Assembly (NCBI RefSeq): GCF_013044135.1
Contig: NZ_JABEPP010000005.1
Coordinates: 409,122-473,121 of the forward strand
Length of the DNA: 64,000 nt
Direction of reading: 5' to 3'
From: Enterovirga aerilata
GTDB lineage: Bacteria > Pseudomonadota > Alphaproteobacteria > Rhizobiales > Beijerinckiaceae
Part shown: positions 52,416 to 61,672 of the stretch, piece after piece
Layout: the number at the start of each line of letters is the position of its first letter
Position numbering within the stretch: the first letter of the stretch is position 1
The notes under the pieces: generated by a model
What the model was told of the DNA's origin: nothing
Databases searched by the model: none
Seen by the model: only the letters and a program-made list of their open reading frames with translations
Position numbers and translations under genes: made by a program

Positions 52416-53981
52416 TCAGGAGACCCAGTAGCGCAGAAAGGTCTTGCGGTTCGGCGTACGTGCGATCGCCGGATCGGTGTAGAAAGAATCGTCAACGAAA
52501 TGCGTCGAGGAGATCTCCTCGAACACGGCCCCGGTGTCGCTCTCGAAAGCGTGGCGTGTGCCCGGCGCGATCGTCACGACGGTTCCCGGCTGGCAGACCC
52601 GTATCTCTCCGTCGAGCTCGAGCTTGAGGTCCCCGTGGAGGACGTGGAAGGTCTCCTCCTTGCGCTCGTGGTACTGCTCAGGATGGCGCTGGCCCGGCAG
52701 GACCACGATCAGCTTCTTGCAGTAATTGCGATTCACCACCGTCACCATGGTGATGCCGAACCTGTCGAATTGGTCGAGCCCGTAATGGTGCGAGATCTCG
52801 AGCTCGGCCTCTCCGGGCACCACCCCGCGGCTCTCCGCTAGCAACGCCTTGACCCGCGTCACGACGTCCAGGACCTTGTCCCTTACGTTCTCGTATCGGG
52901 TGTCGGTCGAGAGCACCGGGGCAGAGGCCGGAATGTCCCGCGTCGCGGTGAAGAGTGCGTATTTCGACCAGTCGTTCGCCGTGATCTGCCCAGGCTGGCA
53001 TGGAATGGCGAAGAACACGTCCTCGGTCCTGACCGGCTCCCCTCTCCTGATCGGGCGCCGGGCGAAGACGCCGCGGCGCAGGTCCTTGAGGGCGTCGAGC
53101 TCTGCCTTGGTCGGCTCCACGCGGATGTCGCTGAGGCCCGCGACGGCGAAGGCCTTTGCGGCGGCGTCGAGCCATGCGCGGGCTTGGGCGGGATTCGCCG
53201 AATAGGCGTTCAGCGGGTAGGCGTCCGTAGCGATCCCGACATGCTTCTCGAAAATGCATGCGCCCTTCGCGACCGCCATGGCGACGGGCAGCGTCTCGTC
53301 CGGGCTCTCATGCGTGGAATAGCCGATGCGTAGATGCGGGTAGCGCGCCTTCAGAACGTCGATTTGGTTGAGCTGGAGCGCATCCGCGGGCGTCGGGTAT
53401 TGCGCAACGCAGGTCATCAGCGCGAAGTCCTTGTCGCGATGGCGCATGAACGCGACGACATTGTCGATGTCGGATATCTCGATGCCGGCCGTGGATCCGA
53501 TGATCGGCAGGTCGGTGGTCGCGATCCTCTCCAGCAGCGGCCAGTCGGTGAAGGAGCAGCTTGCGATTTTCAGGATGTCGAAACCGTCCTCCACGACCCG
53601 GTCGACCGAAGCTTCGTCGAAGGGCGTGCACATCGCGATCAGGCCCTTCGACTTGATCGCCTCGACGAGCCGGCGCGTCTGGTCCCGGGTCAGGCGCGTC
53701 TCGGTGAACCGCTTGATGTACTTGATGTCCGTGCGACCCTGGAAATCCGGATGGATGAAGGTGTCGAGCTCCCGGAACTGCAGCTTGATCGCGAAGGCGA
53801 AGTCGTAATCCTCGGCGACTGCGGCGAATTCCTCCACAATGCGCAGGCCGTGGCCGACATCGCCCATATGATTGTTGGCCATCTCGAAGATGAACAGGGG
53901 CCCCGGACGGCCCGTATCGGGGCGTGCTGTCGGCTTCATGCGCATCTCGCGGGCTGACGGGTCGGGCGATGCGGCCGGCAT
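52416..53981 (-). CDS. NeuB-SAF-cupin fusion (nonulosonate-synthase-like)
   Basis: A 521-residue protein. Residues 25-285 are a NeuB/SpsE TIM barrel (EMANNHMG, MCTPFDEASVD, DILKIASCSF near 139, TCVAQYPTP, GACIFEKHVG near 245). Residues about 290-370 are a SAF/antifreeze-like domain (RRGVFARRPIRRGEPV). Residues about 395-505 are a cupin resembling sugar-isomerase cupins (HPEQYHERKEETFHVLHG, GTRHAFESD). NeuB enzymes condense PEP with an aldose. The cupin is extra to standard NeuB. ATG 53981 is set by TGATG coupling to the methyltransferase. Confidence 0.88.
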   Translation of the reverse strand: MPAASPDPSAREMRMKPTARPDTGRPGPLFIFEMANNHMGDVGHGLRIVEEFAAVAEDYDFAFAIKLQFRELDTFIHPDFQGRTDIKYIKRFTETRLTRDQTRRLVEAIKSKGLIAMCTPFDEASVDRVVEDGFDILKIASCSFTDWPLLERIATTDLPIIGSTAGIEISDIDNVVAFMRHRDKDFALMTCVAQYPTPADALQLNQIDVLKARYPHLRIGYSTHESPDETLPVAMAVAKGACIFEKHVGIATDAYPLNAYSANPAQARAWLDAAAKAFAVAGLSDIRVEPTKAELDALKDLRRGVFARRPIRRGEPVRTEDVFFAIPCQPGQITANDWSKYALFTATRDIPASAPVLSTDTRYENVRDKVLDVVTRVKALLAESRGVVPGEAELEISHHYGLDQFDRFGITMVTVVNRNYCKKLIVVLPGQRHPEQYHERKEETFHVLHGDLKLELDGEIRVCQPGTVVTIAPGTRHAFESDTGAVFEEISSTHFVDDSFYTDPAIARTPNRKTFLRYWVS

Positions 53982-54874
53982 CACGGTCGGGGCGTCGGGG
54001 TGGAGGGTTGGTGGTCGGCTCTGCGCTTCGCCACGACGGAGAAGACATGGCTGTCCTTCCCGCCTGCCGAGACCTGGTGGGAGACCCTGGTGATCTGCTC
54101 GAGGCCCGCCCTCGCCAGCATGGCATCGATGGCGGGTTCCGTGAAGAAGTTGACGTGCTCGTGCCAGTGGCGCTTCGCTCGGATCCGGTCTGCCTCGCAC
54201 GGTACGAGACGCACCACATCCTCGTGCGGAACCTCGATGTAGAGCACGGTCTCGGGTCCCATGACGGAGACGATCTCCTCAAGGGCATCGCCCGGGGCAG
54301 GGACATGCTCCAGGACGTTGGACGACACGACGAGATCGTATTCCGCGCTCAGAATGCCTTCGCGGTCCACGATCTCTGCGCCGTCGACTGGCGGCTTGTT
54401 GGAAATGTCGTAGACGTGGTGGAGGCTTGCCCGGCCCCGGAACGGCGTGTTGATCCCGGTGTCGCCGCCCCAGTCCAGCACGCGCGGCGTGGAGCTGAGA
54501 TAGGGCGCGAGAAGCTCTTCCACCGTTTCGATATAGCGGGACCCCTCGTTGAGGATCGCGTTGCGCCATTCGTAGCCGGGCTCGAACCGACCGCGGGTCG
54601 CGGCGTAATCGTCGCCGCGGTAATCCGCGTACAGGGCGCTCATCTCCTCCGGATCGAACCGCATGTCCAGGAAGAGGAGACCGCAGGAGGTGCAGGCGAG
54701 CGTGTTGCACATCGCCTGTGTGCGGCCGAGCGGAAGATCGCGCATGTTCCAGTCGGGTGTGATCTCGACGCTTTCCCAGCCGAAGACACGATACGCCAGG
54801 AAAGGCATCAGCACCGCGGGCGAGCGTTGCAGGGCGCCGCCACCGCAGCAAACGCAGGACCTGGCGATCTTCAT
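53981..54874 (-). CDS. Class I SAM methyltransferase with N-terminal zinc-finger
   Basis: A 297-residue protein. The N-terminus has a Cys cluster (CVCCGGGA and later CTSCGLLFLD) forming a zinc ribbon as in sugar C-methyltransferases. The SAM domain shows VLDWGGDTGINTPF (motif I, Gly-rich), EYDLVVSSNVLEHVPAPGD in two parts and HWHEHVNFFTEPAIDAML-type C-terminal strings. It heads the operon with the NeuB-like, ThDP and epimerase genes. A start at 54937 is possible; 54874 begins just before the Cys cluster. Confidence 0.87.
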   Translation of the reverse strand: MKIARSCVCCGGGALQRSPAVLMPFLAYRVFGWESVEITPDWNMRDLPLGRTQAMCNTLACTSCGLLFLDMRFDPEEMSALYADYRGDDYAATRGRFEPGYEWRNAILNEGSRYIETVEELLAPYLSSTPRVLDWGGDTGINTPFRGRASLHHVYDISNKPPVDGAEIVDREGILSAEYDLVVSSNVLEHVPAPGDALEEIVSVMGPETVLYIEVPHEDVVRLVPCEADRIRAKRHWHEHVNFFTEPAIDAMLARAGLEQITRVSHQVSAGGKDSHVFSVVAKRRADHQPSTPTPRP

Positions 54875-55179
54875 CCGATAACCTTCGGCCAAGCGGCCCG
54901 GCTGTTGTCGAGCGCTGGACGCATCCCTGGTGCTCACGCGAGAGGCCGCGCCGAGCCACGCGGATCGGACCAGCGGTCGCGCCCGAGGCTAGGTCGCCAG
55001 GGTTAACGAAACGTGATTTCCGCCCCTCCGGAGGGCGGACGGTGGGGCATTGAGGATGCGTCAACTACCCGCCCCCTAAGCTCCCCTCGGACCCAACTCG
55101 AGACGAGCCGCGCGGCTTCGGCGCCGCCCGGAGCGGGTCGGACAAGGCTCGGCGGGCGCCGCGCCGATCGGAGCGCGCC
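54875..55179. other. Divergent intergenic region, methyltransferase / GT2
   Basis: These 305 bases have no convincing gene. They hold GGTTAACGAAACG at 55001-55013, shared with the rfbF upstream region, and a near-palindrome around 55020-55038 (CCGCCC...GGGCGG). Promoters for both directions must lie here. Confidence 0.5.
55001..55013 (-). promoter_or_regulatory. Shared 13-base element upstream of the NeuB-like operon
   Basis: On the minus strand CGTTTCGTTAACC, about 127 bases before the methyltransferase start. The same element with one change is at 62520-62532 before rfbF. TTAACC is also the half-site form used by CtrA; that link is only a suggestion. Confidence 0.4.
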
Positions 55180-56115
55180 GTGAGAAGGCTGAGCATCGTT
55201 ACGCCCTGCTTCAACGAGGAAGGGGGCATCGCGGCCTGCCATGCAGCCGTGCGCGAGGTGATGGCGAGAGAGCTGCCGGGCTACGATTACGAGCACATCT
55301 TCATCGACAACGCCTCGACCGATCGCACCGTGGCGCTTCTGCGGGAGATCGCCGCGTCGGATCCGCGCGTGAAGGTAATCGTCAACGCCCGGAACTTCGG
55401 GCCGGCGCGCTCACCCTACCACGCGATGCTGCAGGCGTCCGGGGACGCCGTCATCCCGGTCCTCGCGGACCTGCAGACCCCGCCCGAGATCATCCCCGAG
55501 ATGGTCGCGGCCTGGGAGCGCGGCAGCAAGGTCGTCGTCGCGGTTCGACGCGGCACCGCGGAGGCAGGCTTCACGAAATGGGCCCGGGATCGCTTCTACC
55601 GCCTGATGCGCGCTCTCTCGAAGATCGAGCAGATCCCTAACTTCATCGGGTACGGGCTGTACGACCGCGTCTTCATGGAGGCGCTGCGCGGCCTCAACGA
55701 GCCCGACCCCTATTTCCGCGGCCTCGTGGCCGAGATCGGGTTCGAGCGGGCCACCATCGAATATGATCAGCCTCCGCGCCGGCACGGACGCTCGAGCTAC
55801 AGATTCTTCGACTATGTCGACTACGCCTTCCTCGGGCTGTTCAGCTATTCACGCGCACCGCTCCGGCTGATGACGCTGGCCGGAATCTGCGTGGCGAGCC
55901 TGAGCTTCCTGATCGGGCTCGTCTACCTGATCGCCAAGCTTCTGTTCTGGTACAGCATCCCGGCCGGCACGGCGCCGATCCTCATCGCCGTGTTCTTCCT
56001 GGGGGCCGTGCAGATCCTCGCGATCGGGGTCGTCGGCGAATATGTCGGGCTCCTCCTCACCTACAGCCGCAGGTTCCCGCTCGTCATCGAGAAGGAGCGG
56101 ATCAACTATGACTGA
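55180..56115 (+). CDS. GtrB/DPM1-like family 2 glycosyltransferase
   Basis: A 311-residue membrane glycosyltransferase: GT-A domain at 1-230 (SIVTPCFNEEGGI, FIDNASTDRTVALL) and two C-terminal transmembrane helices (LAGICVASLSFLIGLVYLI, ILIAVFFLGAVQILAIGVVGEY). Such enzymes load a sugar onto undecaprenyl phosphate. The usual DADLQDPPE reads LADLQTPPE, so the first and last acidic residues are replaced. The start is GTG 55180. It overlaps the FkbM gene by 8 bases. Confidence 0.9.
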   Translation: MRRLSIVTPCFNEEGGIAACHAAVREVMARELPGYDYEHIFIDNASTDRTVALLREIAASDPRVKVIVNARNFGPARSPYHAMLQASGDAVIPVLADLQTPPEIIPEMVAAWERGSKVVVAVRRGTAEAGFTKWARDRFYRLMRALSKIEQIPNFIGYGLYDRVFMEALRGLNEPDPYFRGLVAEIGFERATIEYDQPPRRHGRSSYRFFDYVDYAFLGLFSYSRAPLRLMTLAGICVASLSFLIGLVYLIAKLLFWYSIPAGTAPILIAVFFLGAVQILAIGVVGEYVGLLLTYSRRFPLVIEKERINYD

Positions 56116-57259
56116 CCTCGGGCTTCCGGCCGGCCTCGAGGGAAGCACCGATCTTCGCGGCATTCTGGAATCGAGCTGCCCTCCCCCGCTTCGCGAGCCG
56201 CCGCGCGGGCGCTGGATCTACGGCGCGGGAGGTTTCGGTCGGCAGCTCGCCCGCGAGCTGGTCCGGCTCAACCTCCCTGTTCTCGGCTTCATCGACCGGA
56301 AGGGCCGGGAGAGCGCCGACGTGGACGGGATGCTCTGCCGCCATCCCGACGATCTCCCGGACGGCGATGCCCGGGGCACGCATCTCGTGTACGGGATCCT
56401 CAACCATGCGGTCGCACCGCATGAGATCCTCAGCTGGGCAGAGAGCCGCCCGTTCGACCAACTCGTGTTCCCGACGAGTTTCTACGAGATCGAGGGCTTC
56501 GCGCTCGACAGCTACTGGCTCGGTCCGCCGCGCGAGACCCTTGCTCATCTGAGCGATCTCATGACCTTCTACGATCGTCTCGCAGACGAGGAGAGCCGCA
56601 CCACCTTCCTTCAACTCCTTCAGTACCGTCTCTCGTCGGATCCCCGGCGGCATCCCGCGGTTCGCGAGAAGGAGGTCTATGTCGAGAGATTCCTTCCGAT
56701 CTTCGACGAGCCGATCATCTTCGTCGACGCCGGCGCCTTCACGGGAGACAGCCTGGAGGCTTTACTCGATGCCGGCGTGAAAATTGCGGAATGGCTGGCC
56801 TTCGAGCCTGATCCGGAGAATCTGCGTGGCCTTCGCCGGACGGCGAAGAGACGCGCGGACGCGCTTGCGCGCTACACCCTCGTACCGGCCGGGCTGGCGG
56901 ACACGAACGGGCGGCTTTTATTCGCGTCGTCTGGAAGCATGTCCTCGCGCCTGGCCGGCCCGGACGACACCGGTAACACGCTCCAGGTCGAGGTGCTTCG
57001 CTTCGATGATGCCTTCAGGCGCTCGGGGCGGATCTATGTGAAGATGGACATCGAGGGAGCGGAGCGGGAGGCGCTGCGGGGAATGCGCAACCTCCTGGCG
57101 CAACAACGGCCGATCCTCGCGATCAGCGCCTATCATCGCACCGCCGATCTCTGGGAGATCCCGAAGCTGGTCTGCGACCTGTACCCCCAGCCGAGACTCC
57201 GGCTGCGGCAGCACGGCCATCACGGCTTCGAGAGTGTCCTGTACGTCTCGCCGGGCTGA
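56108..57259 (+). CDS. FkbM-family methyltransferase with N-terminal sugar-binding-like domain
   Basis: A 383-residue protein. The C-terminal half is FkbM-like: FVDAGAFTGDSLEALLD (SAM motif I), AFEPDPENLRGL, VEVLRFDDAF and VKMDIEGAEREALRG. The N-terminal half begins with a Rossmann-like loop (WIYGAGGFGRQLAREL), as seen in PglD-type or CoA/NAD-binding modules of polysaccharide proteins. It probably O-methylates a sugar of the surface glycan. It is co-transcribed with the GtrB-like gene and converges on the 511-residue membrane protein. Confidence 0.85.
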   Translation: MTDLGLPAGLEGSTDLRGILESSCPPPLREPPRGRWIYGAGGFGRQLARELVRLNLPVLGFIDRKGRESADVDGMLCRHPDDLPDGDARGTHLVYGILNHAVAPHEILSWAESRPFDQLVFPTSFYEIEGFALDSYWLGPPRETLAHLSDLMTFYDRLADEESRTTFLQLLQYRLSSDPRRHPAVREKEVYVERFLPIFDEPIIFVDAGAFTGDSLEALLDAGVKIAEWLAFEPDPENLRGLRRTAKRRADALARYTLVPAGLADTNGRLLFASSGSMSSRLAGPDDTGNTLQVEVLRFDDAFRRSGRIYVKMDIEGAEREALRGMRNLLAQQRPILAISAYHRTADLWEIPKLVCDLYPQPRLRLRQHGHHGFESVLYVSPG

Positions 57260-57274
57260 GAAGCGTCCCGCTCC

Positions 57275-58810
57275 TCAGAGCGCCCGATCAGGGCGTCGGA
57301 GATCCGGCCAGCACTGGATCTCGCGCGGCGGTGGAAGGCGCTTCGCGGGTGGGGCCATGAGCCAGCCGGGCATCTGCTCGACACGGGCCATGTAGTTCGC
57401 GGGCGCGCCGACATCCCCGAGATTGCGGGAGGCCTCGACCAGGCTGCAGTCGCTGATGGCGAAGCGGGGAACGATCAGCGCGCGGCTGATCTCCACGATG
57501 GCAGGGGTGGTTCCGAGCAGCGCGACGGCGATACCCACAAAGGCGTCGGAGGCGCGGTCGCGGATGGCGTCGATCAGGACGGCGCCGAAGACGAAGCCTA
57601 TTACGAGGAGCGCCGGGATCGAAGCCCGCATCACGAGGTCGTTGTTCGGCCCGAAGCTGAAGAGGGGCAGCACGACCAGAAGCGCCACCGAGCCGGCGAA
57701 GAGGCCCCTCAGAGCCGGCTCGATCCGATGCCGGTGGAGCAGCACGAAGATCGCGGGCGCAAGCTGGAGCACGATGAAGATGAAGTACCGCCCGGTGAAC
57801 TCCCCGTCCGCGACCGGGGAGCCGTGATCGATGGTACCGGCCGCCGCCGCCACATAGGCGGCCGCCGGCAGGAAGCCGCAGGAAACGGCCGCCCCGATCC
57901 AGGTCCGGGCCGAGCCCACCACCTCGCGGAAGCGTGTCGCCGCGACCCACAGCAATGCGGGCGCAGCCGGCAGAATCGCGAGGGGGGACCACAGGACGAG
58001 AGTCGCCACGGTGAGGCCCACCGTCGCGACATCGACCTGGCGCCGCGCAAGGAGGATCAGCAGCGTGCCAAGCCACCAGCCGGGCAGGGCATGGTTCGGG
58101 ACCCAGAAGAACTGCGTGATGCTGGACGAGTACTGGAACATACCGTTCCACTCGTCGAGCGGGCGGGCATAGAAGAAGATGAAGGACGGGTCCCCCAGGG
58201 TCATCGCTTGGCTCGGCCGCCACAGGATCCCGAGACCGCCGAAGCCGACCAGGATCGCGAGCTGGAGCGGGGAGCGGGCGCTTCCGAGCAGCAGATAGAA
58301 GATCGCGCCGAGAAGGAGCGCGTTCTGCGCCAGCATCGCGGCATGCGCAGCGGAGAGGCCCGCCAGCCGGCCGGCGAGGGCGGGGACGAGATACATGCCG
58401 AGCGGGGCCCGCAGGTGGTAGCTGACGCCGGAGATGTCGTAGCCGAGCGGGAAGCCGTGCCGCGACAGGTCGGCCAGGACGGCATCCCGGATGAGCCAGT
58501 CGGGATTGGCATAGACGAGGTGGAGCGCGCCCCCGAGGACGAGGATCAGGACGGCCAGGGCAAGGCAGCCCGCGAGCTCCGTGGGCCGGAACTGGCGGTC
58601 CAGCGGACCGCTCTGGCTCGGCGCGCGGAGCAGCAGAGCGACGGCAGCGACGCTGGCTGCGGCCAGGACGGCGCCGGGGACCGGCTGCAGCCCCGCCGCG
58701 AGGACCAGGTTCGGCAGGCAGAAGAGCACCGAGACGCCGCCCAGGACCCAGCGATCGGTCACCCTTCTGGAGGCCGGGCGCACGGCATCCGCGGACAGAG
58801 CGGCGCTCAC
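57275..58810 (-). CDS. Polytopic membrane protein, GT-C-like
   Basis: A 511-residue protein with about 10-12 hydrophobic segments. After the first helices comes a loop with acidic residues, YANPDWLIRDAVLADL, then GYDISGVSYHLRAPLGMYL, as in the first periplasmic loop of GT-C glycosyltransferases. No family is firmly recognised. It is ATGA-coupled to gtrA and lies in a cluster with a GtrB-like enzyme, so a Gtr-type role (transfer of lipid-linked sugar to the glycan) is a reasonable inference. Confidence 0.72.
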   Translation of the reverse strand: MSAALSADAVRPASRRVTDRWVLGGVSVLFCLPNLVLAAGLQPVPGAVLAAASVAAVALLLRAPSQSGPLDRQFRPTELAGCLALAVLILVLGGALHLVYANPDWLIRDAVLADLSRHGFPLGYDISGVSYHLRAPLGMYLVPALAGRLAGLSAAHAAMLAQNALLLGAIFYLLLGSARSPLQLAILVGFGGLGILWRPSQAMTLGDPSFIFFYARPLDEWNGMFQYSSSITQFFWVPNHALPGWWLGTLLILLARRQVDVATVGLTVATLVLWSPLAILPAAPALLWVAATRFREVVGSARTWIGAAVSCGFLPAAAYVAAAAGTIDHGSPVADGEFTGRYFIFIVLQLAPAIFVLLHRHRIEPALRGLFAGSVALLVVLPLFSFGPNNDLVMRASIPALLVIGFVFGAVLIDAIRDRASDAFVGIAVALLGTTPAIVEISRALIVPRFAISDCSLVEASRNLGDVGAPANYMARVEQMPGWLMAPPAKRLPPPREIQCWPDLRRPDRAL

Positions 58811-59223
58811 CGTGCGCTCCCGAAGGCGAAACGGCTGTTAAGCCCGTAGGAGATGAGCACCGCCACGGGCAGCAGAAGGAGCCCGCCGATCTGCGGCCGG
58901 ATGCCGGCGCCTTCCAAAGCTGCGAGGCCTAGCGCGTTGAACAAGAAGACCAGCGCGTAGGTCAGCAGGAAGCGCCAGAGAAACCTGATGCGCAGGTTCC
59001 GGAAGACGTAGAGGCCCTGCGAGACGAAGTTGAACAGGATCGCGACGATCGTGGATGCAACGAGCGCCGAGAAGGTCGTCGGGCAGAGCGCCAGCGCCAC
59101 CAGGAAGGCGGCATAGCCGAAGCCCGTGTTGACGAGCCCGGCGAGGACGAAGCGGACGAATTGCGGGCTGGGACCGCGAGCGAGCATCCGTCCGAGCCCG
59201 CCCGAGCCCGACGCGGCCGGCAT
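58807..59223 (-). CDS. GtrA-like membrane protein (lipid-linked sugar flippase family)
   Basis: A 138-residue protein with four transmembrane helices in the GtrA pattern: FVRFVLAGLVNTGFGYAAFL, FNFVSQGLYVFR, FLLTYALVFLFNALGL and LLLPVAVLISYGLNSRFAF. GtrA proteins are thought to flip undecaprenyl-phosphate sugars. The gene lies 3 bases after rfbH and overlaps the polytopic protein by 4 bases. Confidence 0.9.
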   Translation of the reverse strand: MPAASGSGGLGRMLARGPSPQFVRFVLAGLVNTGFGYAAFLVALALCPTTFSALVASTIVAILFNFVSQGLYVFRNLRIRFLWRFLLTYALVFLFNALGLAALEGAGIRPQIGGLLLLPVAVLISYGLNSRFAFGSAR

Positions 59224-59226
59224 GGC

Positions 59227-60558
59227 TTATCCCGCAAGCCGGCGCGGCGCGCGGACGAGCGCGCCGACCGTGTCGAGGACGTGGCCGATCTCGTCGCTGC
59301 CCAGCCCGGGATAGACCCCGATCCACAGCGTCCGGTCCACCACGATGTCCGCGTTCGCGAGGGAGCCGGAGACCCGATAGCTCCGGCCCTTCATATAGGG
59401 CTGTCGTACGAGGTTGCCGCCGAACAGGAGCCGGGTCCCGATCCCGTGCCGGTTGAGGTGGATGGCGAGCTCATCGCGCGTGAAGGGAGCGCCGGGCCGC
59501 AGCGTCAGCGGGAAGCCGAACCAGGAGGGCTCCGTCCCGGGCGTCGCCTCGGGGAGGACGAAGATGTCGGCATGCTCGGCGAAGCCGGCGCGCAGCCGCT
59601 CGAAGTTCCTGCGCCTGGCCGCGATGAACTCGTCGAGGTGGTCGAGCTGCGCCAGCCCGACGGCGGCCTGCATGTCGGTGATCTTCAGGTTGTAGCCGAG
59701 ATGCGAGTAGATGTATTTGTGGTCGTAGCCCTTCGGCAGATCGCCGAGCTGCCAGCCGAACCGCTTGTTGCAGGTATTGTCGCAGCCGGGATCGCAATAG
59801 CAGTCGCGACCCCAGTCCCGGAACGACTCCATGATCTTCTGGAGGTGGTTGCCGTTGGTGAAGACGGCGCCGCCCTCGCCCATGGTGATGTGGTGCGCGG
59901 GGTAGAAGCTGAGCGTGCCGACATCCCCGAAGGTCCCGACATGCCGCCCGCCGACCGTGGCACCGAGGGCGTCGCAGCAATCCTCGATCAGAAAGAGGCC
60001 GTACCGGTCGCAGATCTCCCGGATGGCGAGGACGTCGAAGGGGTTGCCCAGCGTATGCGCCACCATGATGGCCCGCGTCCGCGGCGAGACGGCAGCCTCG
60101 ATCGCGGCCACGTCGATGTTGTAGGTCGGCAGGTGGACGTCCACGAAGACCGGCACCATGCCGGCCTGGAGCACGGGGTTCACGGTGGTCGGGAACCCGG
60201 TCGCGCAGGTGATCACCTCGTCGCCCGGCCGGAGCTGGCGCGCCTTGAGCCGCGGCGAGGTCAGGGCCGAGAAGGCGACGAGGTTGGCCGAGGAGCCGGA
60301 ATTGACCGTCATGGCGTGCCGCACGCCGAGGCGTTCGGCGAGCCGCTTCTCGAAGGCGGAATTGAAGCGGCCCGTGGTGAGCCAGAAGTCGAGCGCCGAC
60401 TCGACCAGCATCTGCATGTCTGGCGCGCCGTAGACCCGTCCGGAGACGGGGACGGACGGGCGGAGCGGGTCGAAGCGCGGGCGCTTGTGCGCGACCGCAT
60501 GGTACTTCGCCACGAGTTCCAGGATTTCGGCGCGGAGCGCTTCAGGATCGTGCGGCAC
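59227..60558 (-). CDS. rfbH: CDP-6-deoxy-4-keto-glucose 3-dehydrase RfbH (E1)
   Basis: A 443-residue PMP- and [2Fe-2S]-dependent enzyme removing the C3 hydroxyl of CDP-6-deoxy-L-threo-D-glycero-4-hexulose. It has the aminotransferase fold but His replaces the PLP Lys ([14 protein letters not shown], His near 220). The iron-sulfur Cys spacing C-x57-C-x1-C-x7-C is exact, starting at EDCC. The start GTG 60558 follows a G-rich site and overlaps rfbG by 17 bases. Its reductase partner E3 (RfbI) is not in the window. Confidence 0.95.
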   Translation of the reverse strand: MPHDPEALRAEILELVAKYHAVAHKRPRFDPLRPSVPVSGRVYGAPDMQMLVESALDFWLTTGRFNSAFEKRLAERLGVRHAMTVNSGSSANLVAFSALTSPRLKARQLRPGDEVITCATGFPTTVNPVLQAGMVPVFVDVHLPTYNIDVAAIEAAVSPRTRAIMVAHTLGNPFDVLAIREICDRYGLFLIEDCCDALGATVGGRHVGTFGDVGTLSFYPAHHITMGEGGAVFTNGNHLQKIMESFRDWGRDCYCDPGCDNTCNKRFGWQLGDLPKGYDHKYIYSHLGYNLKITDMQAAVGLAQLDHLDEFIAARRRNFERLRAGFAEHADIFVLPEATPGTEPSWFGFPLTLRPGAPFTRDELAIHLNRHGIGTRLLFGGNLVRQPYMKGRSYRVSGSLANADIVVDRTLWIGVYPGLGSDEIGHVLDTVGALVRAPRRLAG

Positions 60559-61672
60559 GGCGCCCCCCTGCCCGCATGGTGGCGGGCCGCGCCTCCCGGA
60601 ACGGCGGAACGAGCCGCACGCACTGGCCGAGATAGCGGTCGGCCTGCTCGCGCGTGAACGCGGCCATGTCGCGGCGCTCCGCGAAGGCGCGGTACCACTC
60701 GGCCGTCCAGAGCACGGCCTCCCCGAAGGGAAGGAGCGGATGCCAGCCGAGCTCCTCGCGGGCGCGGGTCGTGTCGAGCCGCAGGAGCCTCGTCTCCTTC
60801 GGCTGCGGGCTCCGGTCGTGGCGCCAGGCCGCCTTGCCGCCCCAGCCGGCCGCGAGGTGCCCGAGCAGGGCCGCGACATCGTGCTCGCCCTCGGGACCCG
60901 GGCCGAAATTGTAGGCGTCGCTGACCGGTGCGCCGGACAAGGCCCGCTCCGCCAGCAGCAGGTAGCCGCGCAGCGGCTCCAGCACGTGCTGCCACGGCCG
61001 CACGGCATCCGGGTTGCGGACACCGAGGACGTCGCCAGACGCGAAGGCCCGGAACGCGTCGGGGATGATCCGGTCGACCGCGAAGTCGCCGCCGCCGATC
61101 ACGTTCCCGGCCCGCACGGTCACGACCCTCGTGCCCGCCTCGGCCAGGAAGCTCTCGCGGAAGCTCGCCGAGACGAGCTCGGCGCAGGCCTTGCTGGCCG
61201 AATAGGGATCGGCGCCGCCGAGCCGGTCGCCTTCCGCGTATCCCGTCTCGGCTTCGCGGTTCTCGTAGCACTTGTCCGTCGTGACCACGACGACCAGCCG
61301 GACGCTCTGCACCCGGCGCACGCAGTCGAGCAGGTTCGCGGTCCCGAGGACGTTCGTCCGGAAGGTGTCCGGCGGGTCGGCATATCCTCGCCGGACCAGC
61401 GACTGCGCCGCGAGGTGGAACACGATCTCGGGCTCGGCCGCACCGAGCGCGGCGTCGAGTGCGGCGAGGTCGCAGATGTCGCCGCGCCCGTCCGAGAGGG
61501 CGTCCCGCACACCGAGGAGATCGAAGGCGCTGGGCGTCGTCGGCGGGTCGAGCGCATAGCCCGTGACGGCCGCGTTCAGCCGGTCGAGCATCAGGGCGAG
61601 CCAGGCGCCCTTGAAGCCGGTATGCCCGGTGAGGAAGACGCGGCGGCCGAGCCAGAAGTCGGACGAGATCAC
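60542..61672 (-). CDS. rfbG: CDP-glucose 4,6-dehydratase
   Basis: A 376-residue extended [16 protein letters not shown] is the NAD loop, TTDKCYEN and [11 protein letters not shown] give Thr and Tyr/Lys, and [17 protein letters not shown] is typical of RfbG. It turns CDP-glucose into CDP-4-keto-6-deoxyglucose. The start GTG 61672 overlaps the rfbF TGA (GTGA); GTG codons at 61675 and 61684 are alternatives. Confidence 0.95.
   Translation of the reverse strand: MISSDFWLGRRVFLTGHTGFKGAWLALMLDRLNAAVTGYALDPPTTPSAFDLLGVRDALSDGRGDICDLAALDAALGAAEPEIVFHLAAQSLVRRGYADPPDTFRTNVLGTANLLDCVRRVQSVRLVVVVTTDKCYENREAETGYAEGDRLGGADPYSASKACAELVSASFRESFLAEAGTRVVTVRAGNVIGGGDFAVDRIIPDAFRAFASGDVLGVRNPDAVRPWQHVLEPLRGYLLLAERALSGAPVSDAYNFGPGPEGEHDVAALLGHLAAGWGGKAAWRHDRSPQPKETRLLRLDTTRAREELGWHPLLPFGEAVLWTAEWYRAFAERRDMAAFTREQADRYLGQCVRLVPPFREARPATMRAGGRRAARS

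Noticed and set aside
52416..53981. Sialic acid synthase NeuB proper
   Set aside because: NeuA and NeuC are missing and an extra cupin domain is fused; the sugar product cannot be assumed to be a sialic acid.
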